Source: Zingiber officinale
Taxonomy: Eukaryota > Streptophyta > Magnoliopsida > Zingiberales > Zingiberaceae
Assembly: GCF_018446385.1 (NCBI RefSeq)
Contig: NC_055986.1
Span: 29,385,593 to 29,449,592 of the forward strand
Direction of reading: 5' to 3'
DNA length: 64,000 nt
Within the stretch, counting starts at the first letter, position 1; every line of letters begins with the position of its first letter. The notes under the pieces are model-generated. The model did no database searches and was not told the origin of the DNA. It saw only the letters and a program-made list of their open reading frames with translations. This document shows, one piece after another, positions 47,382-58,440 of the stretch. Made by a program: the position numbers and the translations under genes.

Positions 47382-49185
47382 TGTTAGTGAGAGTTCTAGA
47401 GCCAATCATGTGATAATTGTTGTATGTACTCGATGTATTATATTCCTGTATTTATAAAGGCATTTCTTTATGGTTATTATACTTACTTGTATTGTTGCCA
47501 AATAACTAAGTATAATAGCATCCTTGAGTAGAAGGTTCTTATCTATATCAATCGATTGGTTGAATTGATAGTGAGATGATATAGAGAACACTACTCTTAA
47601 TTATTCCTAGTCAAGTATTAACATTCAGGGACAATGTTAATACGATGAGACTAGCATGTAGGTCAACTCGATGACTTGATCTCACAAGTCATGAATATTA
47701 GATATCAAGTTGACATAGGAGTATGCATTGGAGAATGTATACTGAATGACCCGCCATGAGAAAGTATCATGGATCATTATATGAGTGTCATATACTTTCT
47801 CATGTGACTATTAGTATGACTATCAGTCCTTGGACCTGAAGTTACCATGGTTCCCTACATAAGAAGTTGCATACTTTGGCTTCGTCAAACGTCACCCGTA
47901 AATGGGTGGACTATAAAGACGACTACTGGGTATGCAACAAATTATGTGGAGGGATGTGAGTGATGTAGATGGGATCTATCCCTCCTATATGACGGGAGTG
48001 ACATCATGATTTTTGATAGAGCGAGATCACTAAGTGCATGGCCATGCCCAAATAAGTCAATATAAGATATTGAGCTTATTTGATTAGGGTGAGTCTACTT
48101 GGAGTTCAAGACATAGATTGATTAGAGGATGACATGGTCTATGCCTCAATTTAATCAATCTAGATGTCAAGGATAGAAGGACATTTTCATATATTGTGAG
48201 AGTCACAATTAGTAGTCACAAAGATGATGTTGGATCTCAACATTCTTGTAACTTGGGTAGTAATGATGTGTTGCTAGATACCGCTCATTACTTATATTTC
48301 TAAATGGGTTTAGGAGCATTGCCAACGTTACAAGAACCTATAGGGTCGCACACAAAGGGCAATTAGATGGAGATTATGTCCATATGATGGACCAAGAGGA
48401 TTAGGTTCATGTGATGAACTGAATTGGATTAAGAGTAATCCAAATTAGACTAATTGAGTTGGACTCAATTTGATTCATGTGTTGAATGAGTCTAGTTTAG
48501 ACTATGATTCATTGAGTCAATTTAAACCAATGAATTTAGATTCATTAAATTAAATTGATTTGAATCAAAGGTTAGATTTGATCAACCATGGGAGATAAGA
48601 GGTCAAGTTTGACTTGACTTGAGAGGGAAGATGAAGGGTCAAGTTTGACTTGACCAAATACCACCTCATTTGTGACTTGGCATGGGTCGGCCAATGATGG
48701 TGTTCCACATCATTATGGCTACATCAATGTATGCCACCTCATGAGGGAGACCAAGAGCCATGACTCTTGGTATTACATGGAGGTTTAAAACCTCTCAAGA
48801 GTGGTTGGCCACATTAAGTGAATTTAAGGGGTGTGAATTCAAGGCTTCATCTTCTTCCTCTCTTCTTCTTCTCTCCCGCTCCTCCATTGCCGAGCTACTC
48901 AAGGGTGCTAGCACATTCTAAGTGGTTCTCTCCACCTTTTTGTCCGTGTGGATACGTGTAGAGGAGTGTACACTTGACACTCTACGAGATCCGACAACCT
49001 TTTGAACGAGCGGGATAAGCGAAGGGCATCGCTACAAGGTTAATGCTCTTTTCATATAGATCAATGGTAGATCTAGTGTAGACAAACATGTACATGAATT
49101 TTTATTTATCTTCACACGGATCCGTTGCTAGCTTCGAGGTTTTCGCAACGCAAAAAGCGGTTTTTACGGCTCGAAATTGCTAACA
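47382..49185 (+). mobile_element. Solo Copia-type LTR (1804 bp)
   Basis: Bounded by perfect inverted ends TGTTAG and CTAACA with target duplication GGTTC (47377-47381 and 49186-49190). Joined flanks read TAAATTGGTTCATGCTTGCTT, an array unit. The 3' part carries a pyrimidine-rich leader-like stretch (48855-48960), TCCGTGTGGATACG and GCGGTTTTTACGGCTCG. There is no internal sequence. Copia is inferred from the overall LTR style and the TGTTAG end; without pol the superfamily is not proven. The fragment at 1-688 is a relative. Confidence 0.85.
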
Positions 49186-49540
49186 GGTTCATGCTTGCTT
49201 CATAATAAAACATGCTTTTTGATAGACACAAAGTGAATTATTCTTTTGTCTTTTACTAAAGAATACCATGTGCTTTCCACTAAAAATGGCATACATTAAT
49301 TTTTGAAAGGACTCTTTTTACTAAGGAGCTCTAACAAATTGTATGTTAAATTTGTTCCTAATAATTTTAAGTTAATTATGTTAGTTGTAATCACTATAAT
49401 GTCCCATATATTATTTAATTTTATTTATTTATTATTTTTATTATTATTATTATGTAATAATTTATATATTTTTGGTCTTATAAAAGTTTACACTTATTAT
49501 TAGGATATATTTGGAAAGTACATTGACTATTATGATAATT
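49186..49540 (+). repeat. Last array unit, partial
   Basis: Continuation of the unit interrupted by the solo LTR: CTTCATAATAAAACATGC, the AATTATTCTTTTGTC...AAAGAATACC hairpin block, TTTTTGAAAGGACTC and the AT-rich tail to ATTAGGATATATTTGG. It is more divergent than inner units and the similarity fades near 49540, which I take as the array edge. Confidence 0.8.
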
Positions 49541-49773
49541 TACAATTTTATTAAGAATCTGCTCCCTTACTAACTAATTTTGGTAAAGTCTAAAATGAAA
49601 TTATGTTAATATTTTTATTTTTTTCACACCAAAAATAATTTTAAGTTTTATTAGTAATTTCCACAAATGTATCAATCAGGGATCTAAAGTTCAAGACTCA
49701 ACCACGGTGTATTATTCTGAATTTTTCTCAATAATCAATCAGTTGTTAGTGCAGTTGGTACCAATGATTAATT
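49541..49773. other. Unassigned AT-rich spacer
   Basis: No coding sequence, no terminal repeats. It lies between the array edge and the Copia LTR. A tRNA A-box-like TTAGTGCAGTTGG occurs near 49746, but I found no matching B box in the right place, so no SINE is called. Confidence 0.5.
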
Positions 49774-51839
49774 CTATTAGAGTGTATACTAAAAGCCTAG
49801 TTTTTTGTAAATATTTATTTTAAAATAAAAAATCACATTGGTTAAATGTCTACATTTATATGTTAAGTGTAGTTGTTCAATTAATTTATATTGTAGATAA
49901 CATGGTGTGTGGTGTCACATATAGAAGATCATGTTATCAATTCCTTATAAATTATAAACAGTAGCTCATGACTAAGATGGAAAGGAAAAAATCATTGGAA
50001 TAGTCGTAGTGTAATTTGGTATTAGTTTATCTTAACTATAAAATTATACTAGTACACTCTGAGTGTATTGAGCAGGTCCATTTAAGGTAAGTTCTTTTTA
50101 TACTGACCGCATAAAAGAACAAGACCTTTGTTATTATGGAAGTGTGTGCTCTTAATCATGATATAATAACAAGCACATATACTCAATATTCATTTCTTTA
50201 ATTTATCAAAGGGTGCGATTTAGTTCGATAAATCAATAGGTCTGATAAGTTGGGAAATGGTATTATTTATATGGTGTGTTGTTGATTATAGTATGAAACT
50301 GTGTCCTAGTAATCTAGGTTGATGATGTCCCCAAGAGGAGCTCATAAAGATTGTCATGTAAACCCTACAGGTGGACTTAGTTCGACATGACGATAAGGTT
50401 GAGTGGTACTACTCTTGGAGCTAGATATTAATTAAGTGAGTTGTCAGTAACTCATTTAATTAGTGGACATTTTATATCTTAAACACAGGGAGACTAACAC
50501 ACTCATGATAAGAAGGAGCCCATATAGTAATATGGGATTGGTGCGGTAATTCAATAATAACTCTTTAGTGGAATGAAATATTATTGATGAACTCGAGTTG
50601 GGTGTTCGAGATGAACACGGGAAGCTCAAGTTCATCGAGAGATCAAAACCAATTCCTCCTCTCGGTCCCTGTCGTAGTCTCTTATTTATAGCATCTTATA
50701 TCCACCCATACCCACCTTCTTACCCACCTTAAGGTGGCCGGCTAAGCCTAGCTTGGAGCCCAAGCTAGGGTCGGCCAAACCAAGGTGCATTGGTGGCCGA
50801 CCCTAGCTTGAACCCAAGCTTAGGTGGCCGACTAAAATAAATTAAAAGGATTTTATTTTTAAAATCTTTTCTTATGTGGAAGCCGTGGTTTTAAAAGAGA
50901 GTTTAAAATTTAAATCTTTCTTTTTATAGTTTTTTACAAAAGATTAAGAGAAATGTTTGATATCTTTCCTTATTTGTAGTTAAAAGGAAGATTTTAATTT
51001 TTGTTAAAACTTTTCTTTTTTGTAATCATCCTCATGATTTTAAAAGAGAGTTTTAAAATTAAATCTTTCCTTTTTTAGCTTTCTACAAAAGATTAAGAGA
51101 AAGATTTGATATCTTTTCTTATTTGTAGTTAAAAGGAAGATTTTAATTTTAGAGAAAACTTTCCTTTTTGTAAATCATCCACATGTTTTAATAGAGAAAT
51201 TTTAATTTATAAAAGTTTCCTTTTATAACCAACCATGAAGGAAATTTTTAAAGATAAATTTTTATTTCCGGAAACAAATTAGGAAGTTTTAATTTTGTGT
51301 TTAAATATTTCCTTGTTTGGAGGAATTGAGGTGGCCGACCACATTGATAGAGAAAAGGAATTTTTTTTATCAATTAAATTTTCCTTTCTATGGCAAAGAA
51401 AATAATGAAGTTTTTATTAAAACTTTCCTTATTTTTCAAGACCAAGGAATATAAAAGAGAGGGTAGAGGTGTCTCACCTTATAACAATATATATCTAGTA
51501 TTCCTCTCTTCTATTCCTTGTGGTGGCCGGCCCTCCCTCTCTTCTTCTTCTTCCCCTTTTCTTCTTCCTTGGTTGGCGGCATCAACTCTCTAGGAGACCC
51601 TTGGTGGCCGGATTTTTCTTGGAGAAGAAGTAGAGAAAGGAGGCTTTGTTTCTTAGCATCCCTTGGAGCTTGGTTGGTGGTCGAAGACCTTCATCTCTAG
51701 GAGATTCTTGGTGGCCGAAATTTGCAAGGAGCAGAAGGAGTCTTGGGTGGATTCTCGTCTCGGTAGATCGTCGCCCACACGACGTCCGAGATAATAAGAG
51801 GAATACGGCAGAAGATCGTGAAGTCTATAAGCTATAAAA
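49774..51839 (+). repeat. Copia LTR, partial
   Basis: Starts TATTAGAGTGTATACTAAAA, a form typical of plant Copia LTR starts (TGTTAGAGTGTATACTAAAA-like), and runs through the GAACTCGAGTTGGGTGTTCG block, a region with repeated GGTGGCCG, and a late part with GTCTCGGTAGATCGTCGCC and AATACGGCAGAAGATCG. It ends abruptly at 51839 against the foldback repeat; the LTR 3' terminus is not seen. Inside are a 149-bp tandem duplication (about 50885-51180) and an inverted repeat near 50750-50815. No reading frame is supported. Confidence 0.7.
50735..50830. repeat. Inverted repeat in Copia LTR
   Basis: CAAGCTAGGGTCGGCCA and, after a short spacer, TGGCCGACCCTAGCTTG are exact complements; the flanking AGCTTGGAGCCC/AACCCAAGCT extends the symmetry. 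It would form a stable stem-loop. Confidence 0.8.
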
Positions 51840-52426
51840 TGTAACGACCCGACCCATTTGGCAGCCCATTTGGCGACCCTCGGGTCGTCGACCGTCGACC
51901 GTCGGCCGTGTCGTTACACACTAGGACTTTCCACCCCTGGCAGTGGATTTTTGCCTCCCCCAGGATTCAAACTCTAAACCTCCAGGCTTAAGTATTAGAG
52001 TTTATGAATCCTGGTAACCAAGTGAGTTATTGTAACAACTCGACCCATTTGGCGGCCCATTTGGTGGCCCATTTGGTGACCCTCGAGTCGTCGACTGTCG
52101 GCCGTGTCATTACTCACTAGGACTTTCCACCCCTGGCAGTGGATTTTTGCCTCTCCCAGGATTCGAACTCTAAACCTCTAGGCTTAAGTATTAGAGTTTA
52201 TGAATCCTGGTAACCAAGTGAGATCATCTCACTTGGTTACCAGGATTCATAAACTCTAATACTTAAGCCTGGAGGTTTAGAGTTCGAATCCTAGGAGAGG
52301 CAAAAATCCACTGCCAGGGGTGGAAAGTCCTAGTGAGTAATGGCACGACCGACGGTCGACGGTCGACGACCCGAGGGTCGCCAAATGGGCCGCCAAATGG
52401 GCTGCCAAATGGGTTGGGTCGTTACA
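51840..52426. mobile_element. Foldback-type repeat: one direct plus two inverted units
   Basis: Three copies of a 187-200-bp unit. Unit 1 (51840-52026) and unit 2 (52031-52224) are direct; unit 3 (52226-52426) is the inverse of unit 2, with only one base between the arms (GTGAGAT-C-ATCTCAC). Each unit begins TGTAACGACCC-like, has (A/G)CCCATTTGGC repeats and a GTCGACCGTCG part, then GGACTTTCCACCCC and an antisense B-box-like ATTCGAACTC. The composite is flanked by ATAAAA on both sides (51834-51839 and 52427-52432), a possible 6-bp target duplication. The ends resemble the local Gypsy LTR ends (TGTAACGACC / GGTCGTTACA). No transposase; the class is uncertain. Confidence 0.7.
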
Positions 52427-52432
52427 ATAAAA

Positions 52433-52471
52433 AGGCTGGCAGTGGATTTTTGCCTCCCCCAGGATTCGAAC
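52433..52471 (+). repeat. Short piece of the foldback unit
   Basis: CTGGCAGTGGATTTTTGCC and CCCCCAGGATTCGAAC match the middle of units 1 and 2 in direct orientation. It ends at the LTR of G4, so an older copy of this unit may have been the G4 insertion site. Confidence 0.7.
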
Positions 52472-53455
52472 TGTAACGACCACCCTTCTTACTACTACTC
52501 ACTAAGGGCGACCGTTACCTAACTACTATTCTACTTACTAGTGTCACTTATGCTATTATTAGCAACACTTAGATTTATCACGGCCCTAAAGGAATTCCTA
52601 CCGAAAAATTTTGACAGAGTCTCCCCTGTACCGGTGACCAAATCAACAATACAAACAATCTATACTCAGCCACAGGCGGCTGGAACATATATTTTCACAA
52701 CCACACAGTAATAATACACACTATAACTAAAAGAAAGCTATTCTAGAAATAGTAACCAAACATAACTTCAACAGTAGGACATATCAAGCTACAAATACGA
52801 ATTAAACTCCATTATAATCTCAACTTCATAATAGCATTTAAGAAGAAAACTAAAAACATAAACTGAAACTCTAAACAGGTAGGTCCTGAAAATTTGCTAG
52901 CAAACTCTGGATCTCTCCATAGTCCAGTCATCACACACCTTCATCACCACGACCTTGTCGCCTTCCATTCATACTTTAGCTTTTCCTTTATCTGCAGTAG
53001 GAGGAAAAATAAATCTATAAGCGAAATGCTTCGTAAGTACTAAACTATCTCACAAAAACTCGAAGTGCATAAAAACGCAAACGATACTGAAACTGAAATG
53101 CTAAAAGAAAAGCTACATGTACTCATCTAATAGCAAAGTACTCAAATAAACTACATACTCATGATATACCAGAATAAAGCTGAATACTGGAAATAAAACT
53201 AAACATGCTCACTAAACTGATAAGAAAAGTAATGAAACTCATGCTGTAAGCTTAGAATTAAGAGAACTAAACTTCTGTTGATTCTAAACATAGGTGGTAA
53301 CTGTTTCATTTACTTATAGCTTTATACTTGAAATTAATATTTTAATTTCACTTTTACTTTCTTCTTCTTTTTTTTTTTCTTTCTTCTTCTTTTTCTTTGG
53401 GCCCAGGCTTAGTACCATCTTATGTGCGCTCTCTAATAGTGACTGAGGTAGCGAG
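52472..53455 (-). repeat. G4 3' LTR, partial
   Basis: Starts TGTAACGACCACCC and is collinear with 18522 onward and with 21917 onward: CTTATGCTATTATTAGC, the diverged palindrome CCGAAAAATTTTGA (52601-52614), CAGCCACAGGCGGCTGG, a pyrimidine tract (53345-53398) and GGGCCCAGG. It covers only the end-proximal third of such LTRs. Confidence 0.85.
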
Positions 53456-54262
53456 CCTCTTCTGGGTTTCAGGATCCTGTTCCTGAGCTGTCTGGATGTC
53501 ACCAAGCAGGGTAGACTCTAATGTCATCGTAGAGAGCTGTCCCACTATGAGTTCGAGACTGAAATCTGTGATCTCCTTCTGTAGCGATGGTGACAGGGCT
53601 GCTAGGGATAGTAAGGTAGCACTGGACTTTCTGCTAAGTGCGTCTGCCACCTTATTAGCTTTTCCTGGGTGGTAGAGGATGTCTATATCATAGTCTTTGA
53701 CCAGCTCTAGCCATCTGCGCTGTCGCATATTCAGATCTTTCTGAGTGAAGAAGTACTTCAGGCTCTGATGATTTGTATATACTCTGCTCTGAGCTTCATA
53801 CAAGTAATGTCTCCAAATTTTGCGAGCGAACACCACTGCTGCAAGCTCAAGATCATGAGTAGGATAGTTCTTCTCATAATCCTTGAGTTGTCTGGAGGCG
53901 TAGGCGATCACCTTACCATTTGCATCAGTACTGCTCCTAGTCCCAATTTAGAGGTGTCACTATAAATATCAAAGCTGTCTGTGTTTTCTGGTAGAGTCAA
54001 AATGGGTGCACTGGTCAATCTCCTTTTTAGTTCGTTGAAGTTGTTCTCACAGTCTCTGTCCACTGAAATTTTCTATTATTTCTGGTAAGAGCTGTCAGTG
54101 GGGAGGCTATTCTGGAGAAATCCTCTACAAACTTCCTGTAATAACCTGCTAATCCCAGAAAGCTTCTGACTTCACTGGCGTTCTTGGGTCTTTTCCAATT
54201 ACTCACAGCTTCTATCTTACTGGGGTCTACCATGATACCATCCTTTGAGATGATATGACCCA
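53456..54262 (-). pseudogene. G4 pol remains: RNase H and RT C-terminal part
   Basis: Minus strand. Read from right to left: the RT connection block [30 protein letters not shown] (about 54190-54090), then RNase H with ELAAVVFA and DALSRK (about 53870-53630), then the spacer leading to integrase. Integrase and the chromodomain are not among the parts here. The reading frame is broken in a few places. Confidence 0.85.
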
Positions 54263-54375
54263 GGAAGTGTTGGTGCGGGTAGCACTAACGGTCTAACCCA
54301 GGTTTTGATGAATGATAAATAGGTTAAGTTAGTTGTGTTGTTGTCTAACACTTTGATCGAGTGTGCAGGAGAAGT

Positions 54376-54606
54376 CCAGACAGGTCGACGGGCTGACCGG
54401 ATATCTGGCACGAAGTCCAGCTAGGTCGACGGGCTGACCGGATAGCTGGCGAGAAGTCGGCCGATCGGCCGACCGGACGCTTGAGAGAAGTCCAAGGTCG
54501 ACGGGCTGACCGGATAGTGGCGAGAGTCCAAGCGGGTCGACGGGCCGACCGGACGCCAGAAGTCGGTCGGCCGGATAGCCGGGCAGAAGTCCAGACGGGT
54601 AAGGGC
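54376..54606 (+). repeat. Hairpin-unit array in 5' LTR, degenerate
   Basis: About six units of the same design as at 60878-61148 (conserved GGTCGACGGGCTGACCGGA core), but with irregular spacing. Only the second unit (CCAGCTA ... TAGCTGG) has perfect outer arms; the first has one mismatch. Confidence 0.8.
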
Positions 54607-54992
54607 CGACGTCTAGCAGGTAAGTGAGGTAAGTCACTGGAGGGGAGTGACTGCGAGGACGCGTTCCCGAGAAGGGAACATTAGGCGTCGATCCGGCTTA
54701 GATCCATTTCGGATATCTAAGTCGAGATATTGACTAGATTCCGGTCTCGGAAAGACGGAATCTAAGTCATACTTTGCTTATCTATAAAACTGTGCTAACA
54801 ATTTTTGCTGCAGGGTACATTTGCCTTGGACTAACCTTTTCTTGTAGGAGAAGGACTTTCTGGAGAAGAGGGGTCCGGGCGCCCGGAGGCAAGTTTTATC
54901 CCCAGGACGACGTTGACACTTGGAGCATGCTGGTTGGGAGTGTTACGTCACATTCCAGGCGCCCAGAAGGGATCCAGGCGCCCGGAGCAGCA

Positions 54993-54999
54993 TATAAAA
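54993..54999 (+). promoter_or_regulatory. TATA box of 5' LTR
   Basis: TATAAAA in GCAGCATATAAAAGAAGCCCC, just downstream of a CAGGCGCCCGGAG motif. Transcription would start near 55025, leaving a leader of about 350 nt in the LTR. Confidence 0.6.
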
Positions 55000-55376
55000 G
55001 AAGCCCCAGGCAGGAGCTTCAACATATCAGTCTTCTGAGAACTCTGAGTCCAATCACTCTGCTGCTCTGCGCTCCAACAACGTTCACAAAGCTCCGACGA
55101 CTCACTCCGGCTCTCTTTTTAATTCATTGTTTGTCGGTTAGCTTTGTTTTCTTTCTTTTTCATTAGCAATATTTGTACGTAAATTGTAATTATCCGAATT
55201 GCTAGTGAATTGCCCAACGAAAGTACTCAAGGAGTACGGGCCTTCGAGTAGGAGTCGTCACAGGCTCCGAACCAAGTAAATCATCTCTTTACTTCTTTAC
55301 TTTTCCGCTGCGTTTTAACTCGAGATTTTCGAATCGATATTCACCCCCTCTCTATCGAATTCAACGGTCTTACAAG

Positions 55377-55388
55377 TGGTATCAGAGC
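55377..55388 (+). other. Primer-binding site
   Basis: TGGTATCAGAGC, two bases after the 5' LTR; complementary to initiator tRNA-Met. Confidence 0.88.
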
Positions 55389-55723
55389 AGGTACCGCTCT
55401 GATTTGGTGCAACCACCAATCAGACAAAGAGGGGGTCTTTTTAAAGAAAAATTATATATCGTTCGTTTTTAAAATAAAACCTTACGCCTTTCGTTTTTTC
55501 CCTCCAAAACTGGTTTTAAAAAATACATCGTCATCTTTTCACTATTATTTAGTATCGACAAAATATTACATTTTCAAAAATTTGAGATAATATTTTTTAT
55601 TAATATTTTAATAATATTTTATTATTTAAAAAAAAAATAGTAGTGAAATATTATTTTTTTTCCATCACTGCTAATCCAAGACCAAGTCTTGGGATTTTGT
55701 CTTTGTTTCATTGTGTGCAAGAA

Positions 55724-56902
55724 ATGTCTTTTCAAGAAGGATGGAACCCTAATGAACCACCACCGTACGATGAAGATTTCAACTACTGGAGGCGAAGAAT
55801 GGAATGCTTCTTAGGAAGCGTAGATATCGATTATATGCTAATATTGAAAAAACCTTCTCAGAACTCGGAGCTGAATAAAAACGTAAGTAAAATTATTTAT
55901 AATATTTTACCTAACAATATTATATGCAGACTAGAAAAATACAAGAATGCATATGAGCTATGGACCCAGTTGATCAAGCTTCACGAGACGCCAATGGAGC
56001 TAGAAGATCAAGTTAAAGTCGAATCCGGACTCGAGTCAGATCCAACGGAGAAGCCTGCTGAATTAGGGGTTGCGCTCAAGGTTAGTAATAATTACCAAAA
56101 CACCCTTGCTAGTAGTAGTTTAAAATATGTGCATGTTAATTTGGATATGTCTGAAAGTATATGTGAAAATAGTATACATGACAATACTTGCGAAAATACC
56201 CCTAGGATATTTTCTGATAAAATAAATATAATTAATTCAGAAAATATAGAAAATACTCCTAGGATATTTTCTGAGAAAATAAATATAATTAATTTAGAAA
56301 ATACAGAAAATCTAAAAATAATCAATAAATCTAAAAATTCGAATTTAAACCTAAACAAATTTGAAAATTCGAACAAAAAGGATGACAAGGTCAATATTAA
56401 TCTAGACATAATTAATAAATTATTTAATAATCTAGACAATATCAATCTGGAAAATTCTATCCAAACTCAAGATAATTTAATTAACAAAAAATTAAATTTT
56501 AATGATAAGACTTATTTAATAAATTCCACTAATTATATCAACTTAAAAGGTAAAGAAAATATAAGGATAAAATCAAATACTTTGATAAAATCAAAACGAA
56601 AGTTAACAAACTTAAAATTAAATGTTAAAGATAACATATTAAACAAAAATAATCTAGAAAAATTAAAATTAACAATTAATAAAAAATTAAAAGATAAACC
56701 TTTAAAGAAATATAATTCAAACAATTTAATTAACTCAAAAATAAATAAAAACCTAAACTTTAAAAATAAGCTATTAAAGAAAGATAATTCAATTAACCCA
56801 ATAAAATTGAAATTGAAATTGAAAGAAAATTTAAATGTTAAATATACTCTTTTAAAGAAAGATAATTTGACCAATTTAATTAATTCAAAATTAAAAACTT
56901 AA
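55724..56902 (+). CDS. Gag-like protein of the Sirevirus-like element (392 aa)
   Basis: Start chosen at MSFQEGWNPNEPPPYDED, the usual beginning of plant Copia gag proteins (PPPYD.DFNYWRRRMECFLGS); an upstream in-frame ATG at 55643 would add 27 residues without gag character. Residues 1 to about 110 resemble the Copia gag N-terminal domain (YELWTQLIKLHE near residue 90). From about residue 130 it turns into Asn/Lys/Ile/Leu-rich low complexity with internal repeats: NTPRIFS(D/E)KINIIN twice, and LKK(Y/D)N blocks three times. I see no CCHC knuckle and no protease. The open frame survives but the A-rich tail may be repeat expansion rather than selected protein. Confidence 0.65.
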   Translation: MSFQEGWNPNEPPPYDEDFNYWRRRMECFLGSVDIDYMLILKKPSQNSELNKNVSKIIYNILPNNIICRLEKYKNAYELWTQLIKLHETPMELEDQVKVESGLESDPTEKPAELGVALKVSNNYQNTLASSSLKYVHVNLDMSESICENSIHDNTCENTPRIFSDKINIINSENIENTPRIFSEKINIINLENTENLKIINKSKNSNLNLNKFENSNKKDDKVNINLDIINKLFNNLDNINLENSIQTQDNLINKKLNFNDKTYLINSTNYINLKGKENIRIKSNTLIKSKRKLTNLKLNVKDNILNKNNLEKLKLTINKKLKDKPLKKYNSNNLINSKINKNLNFKNKLLKKDNSINPIKLKLKLKENLNVKYTLLKKDNLTNLINSKLKT

Positions 56903-57504
56903 ATTTAAATTACAAATTAAACATTAAAAATTAACTAAAACCAACTCTAATTATACAAGAAATCTTAAAAATAAAAATCAATAATTTAAGGGGAGACTCC
57001 AGAATAGTTGGCACCTCCAAAAATATATTACCCGACAGGGTAACCCAAATAAACTAACCCGGCAGGGTAATTAGGATTAGTTAAAAAGGGACCCAGTTTA
57101 ACTTGAATCACGGTACGGGTAAAGTTTTTGGATGATAATACGTTAGGGAAGCTTGGGCATCGCATGTCTAGAAAGATATGGCTTCGATCTGGTGCATTTG
57201 GCCAAGTGGAACTGACCGAAGCTACCCTTAAACAGAACCTAACTAGTGAGACCAAGGTTTAATACTAAGCTCCATGGATAGGACTATTCAGAAAACTTCG
57301 AAAGGTTGGTTACTTCTAATGACGTCCAAGTGACTCGCCAAGCTTAGAAGTTTATCCGAAGAATGCCTATTTGTTGATACCAAAGCTAAACCTGAATCTA
57401 ACACAAGTTAAATCAAACCCTATAATTAAATCTAATTCATCTCACAAAATTATAGGATTCCCTGATTGAAAATATAGATCAGGTGAGATGACTAAGGACC
57501 TAAA
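56903..57504 (+). other. Internal non-coding part
   Basis: No open frame of note. Contains a purine-tract-like AAGGGGAGACTCC near 56988, the direct repeat CCCG(A/G)CAGGGTAA (about 57030 and 57058), and a moderately complex stretch to 57500 without recognisable protein similarity. Confidence 0.5.
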
Positions 57505-58440
57505 AGAAATTAATTAAATTAATTAAATTAATTAAATTAAATTAAATTAAAATAACATTTTCTTTAATTTAAAATTTTATTTTAAAAATTAAATTTAATT
57601 TTCTTTTACTTACAAATTTATTTTAAAAATTAAACTTAAATTATCTTAACCTAAAAATTATTTTAAAAACTCTTTTAAAAGTTCTTTTAAAACTTATTTC
57701 AAAAATTCTTTTAAAAATTCTTTTTAAAACTTTTAAAACTTATTTTAAAAAATTATTTTAAAAATTCTTTTAAAAACTTTTAAAACTTATTTTAAAAAAT
57801 TATTTTAAAAAAAAAAAAACTTTTAAAACTTATTTTAAAAAATTATTTTTAAAAAAAAATTATTTTAAAAACTTTTAAAACTTATTTTAAAAATTTATTT
57901 TAAAATTCTTTTAAAAACTCTTAAAACTTATTTTAAAAATTATTTTAAAAAATTTTAAAACTTATTTTAAAAAATTATTTTAAAAATTCTTTTAAAAACT
58001 TTTAAAACTTATTTTAAAAAATTATTTTAAAAATTCTTTTAAAAAACTTTTAAAACTTATTTTAAAAAATTATTTTAAAAAATTCTTTTAAAAACTTTTA
58101 AAACTTATTTTAAAAAATTATTTTAAAAATTCTTTTAAAAAACTTTTAAAACTTATTTTAAAAAATTATTTTAAAAAATTCTTTTAAAAACTTTTAAAAC
58201 TTATTTTTTAAAAAAAATTATTTTAAAAATTCTTTTAAAAACTTTTAAAACTTATTTTGAAAATTATTTTAAAAATTCTTTTAAAAACTTTTAAAACTTA
58301 TTTTAAAAAATTATTTTAAAAATTCTTTAAAAAAAAAAAAAAACTTTTAAAACTTATTTTAAAAATTCTTTTAAAAATTTTTAAAACTTATTTAAAAAAA
58401 AAATATTTTAAGAAATTCTTTTAAAAAAAAAAAATCATTC
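57505..58440. repeat. 47-bp AT-rich minisatellite, almost G-free
   Basis: About 16 copies of a unit of about 47 bp built from AAAACTTATTTTAAAAAATT, ATTTTAAAAATTC and TTTTAAAAAC, with length variation in A/T runs. On the plus strand G is almost absent for about 900 bp. Preceded by (ATTAA)n at 57505-57550. Confidence 0.9.

Larger units (their letters stand above)
54268..55374 (+). repeat. Sirevirus-like 5' LTR (1107 bp)
   Basis: From TGTTGGTGCGGGTAGCAC to TTCAACGGTCTTACA. Contains a degenerate hairpin array (54376-54606), GGGCGCCCGG palindromes, TATAAAA at 54993-54999, and TTTGTCGGTTAGC in the transcribed part. Confidence 0.92.

Noticed and set aside
49541-49773. SINE
   Set aside because: Only an isolated A-box-like word; no B box at the right distance, no tail, no target duplication.
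52427-52432. ATAAAA as a certain 6-bp target duplication of the foldback repeat
   Set aside because: The A/T-rich hexamer matches by position, but another piece of the same unit follows directly, so the original flank is not established.
54774-55166. 130-residue frame in the Sirevirus-like 5' LTR
   Set aside because: It spans the promoter and TATA box of the LTR and is only partly shared with the 3' LTR, as expected of chance frames in GC-rich LTR sequence.
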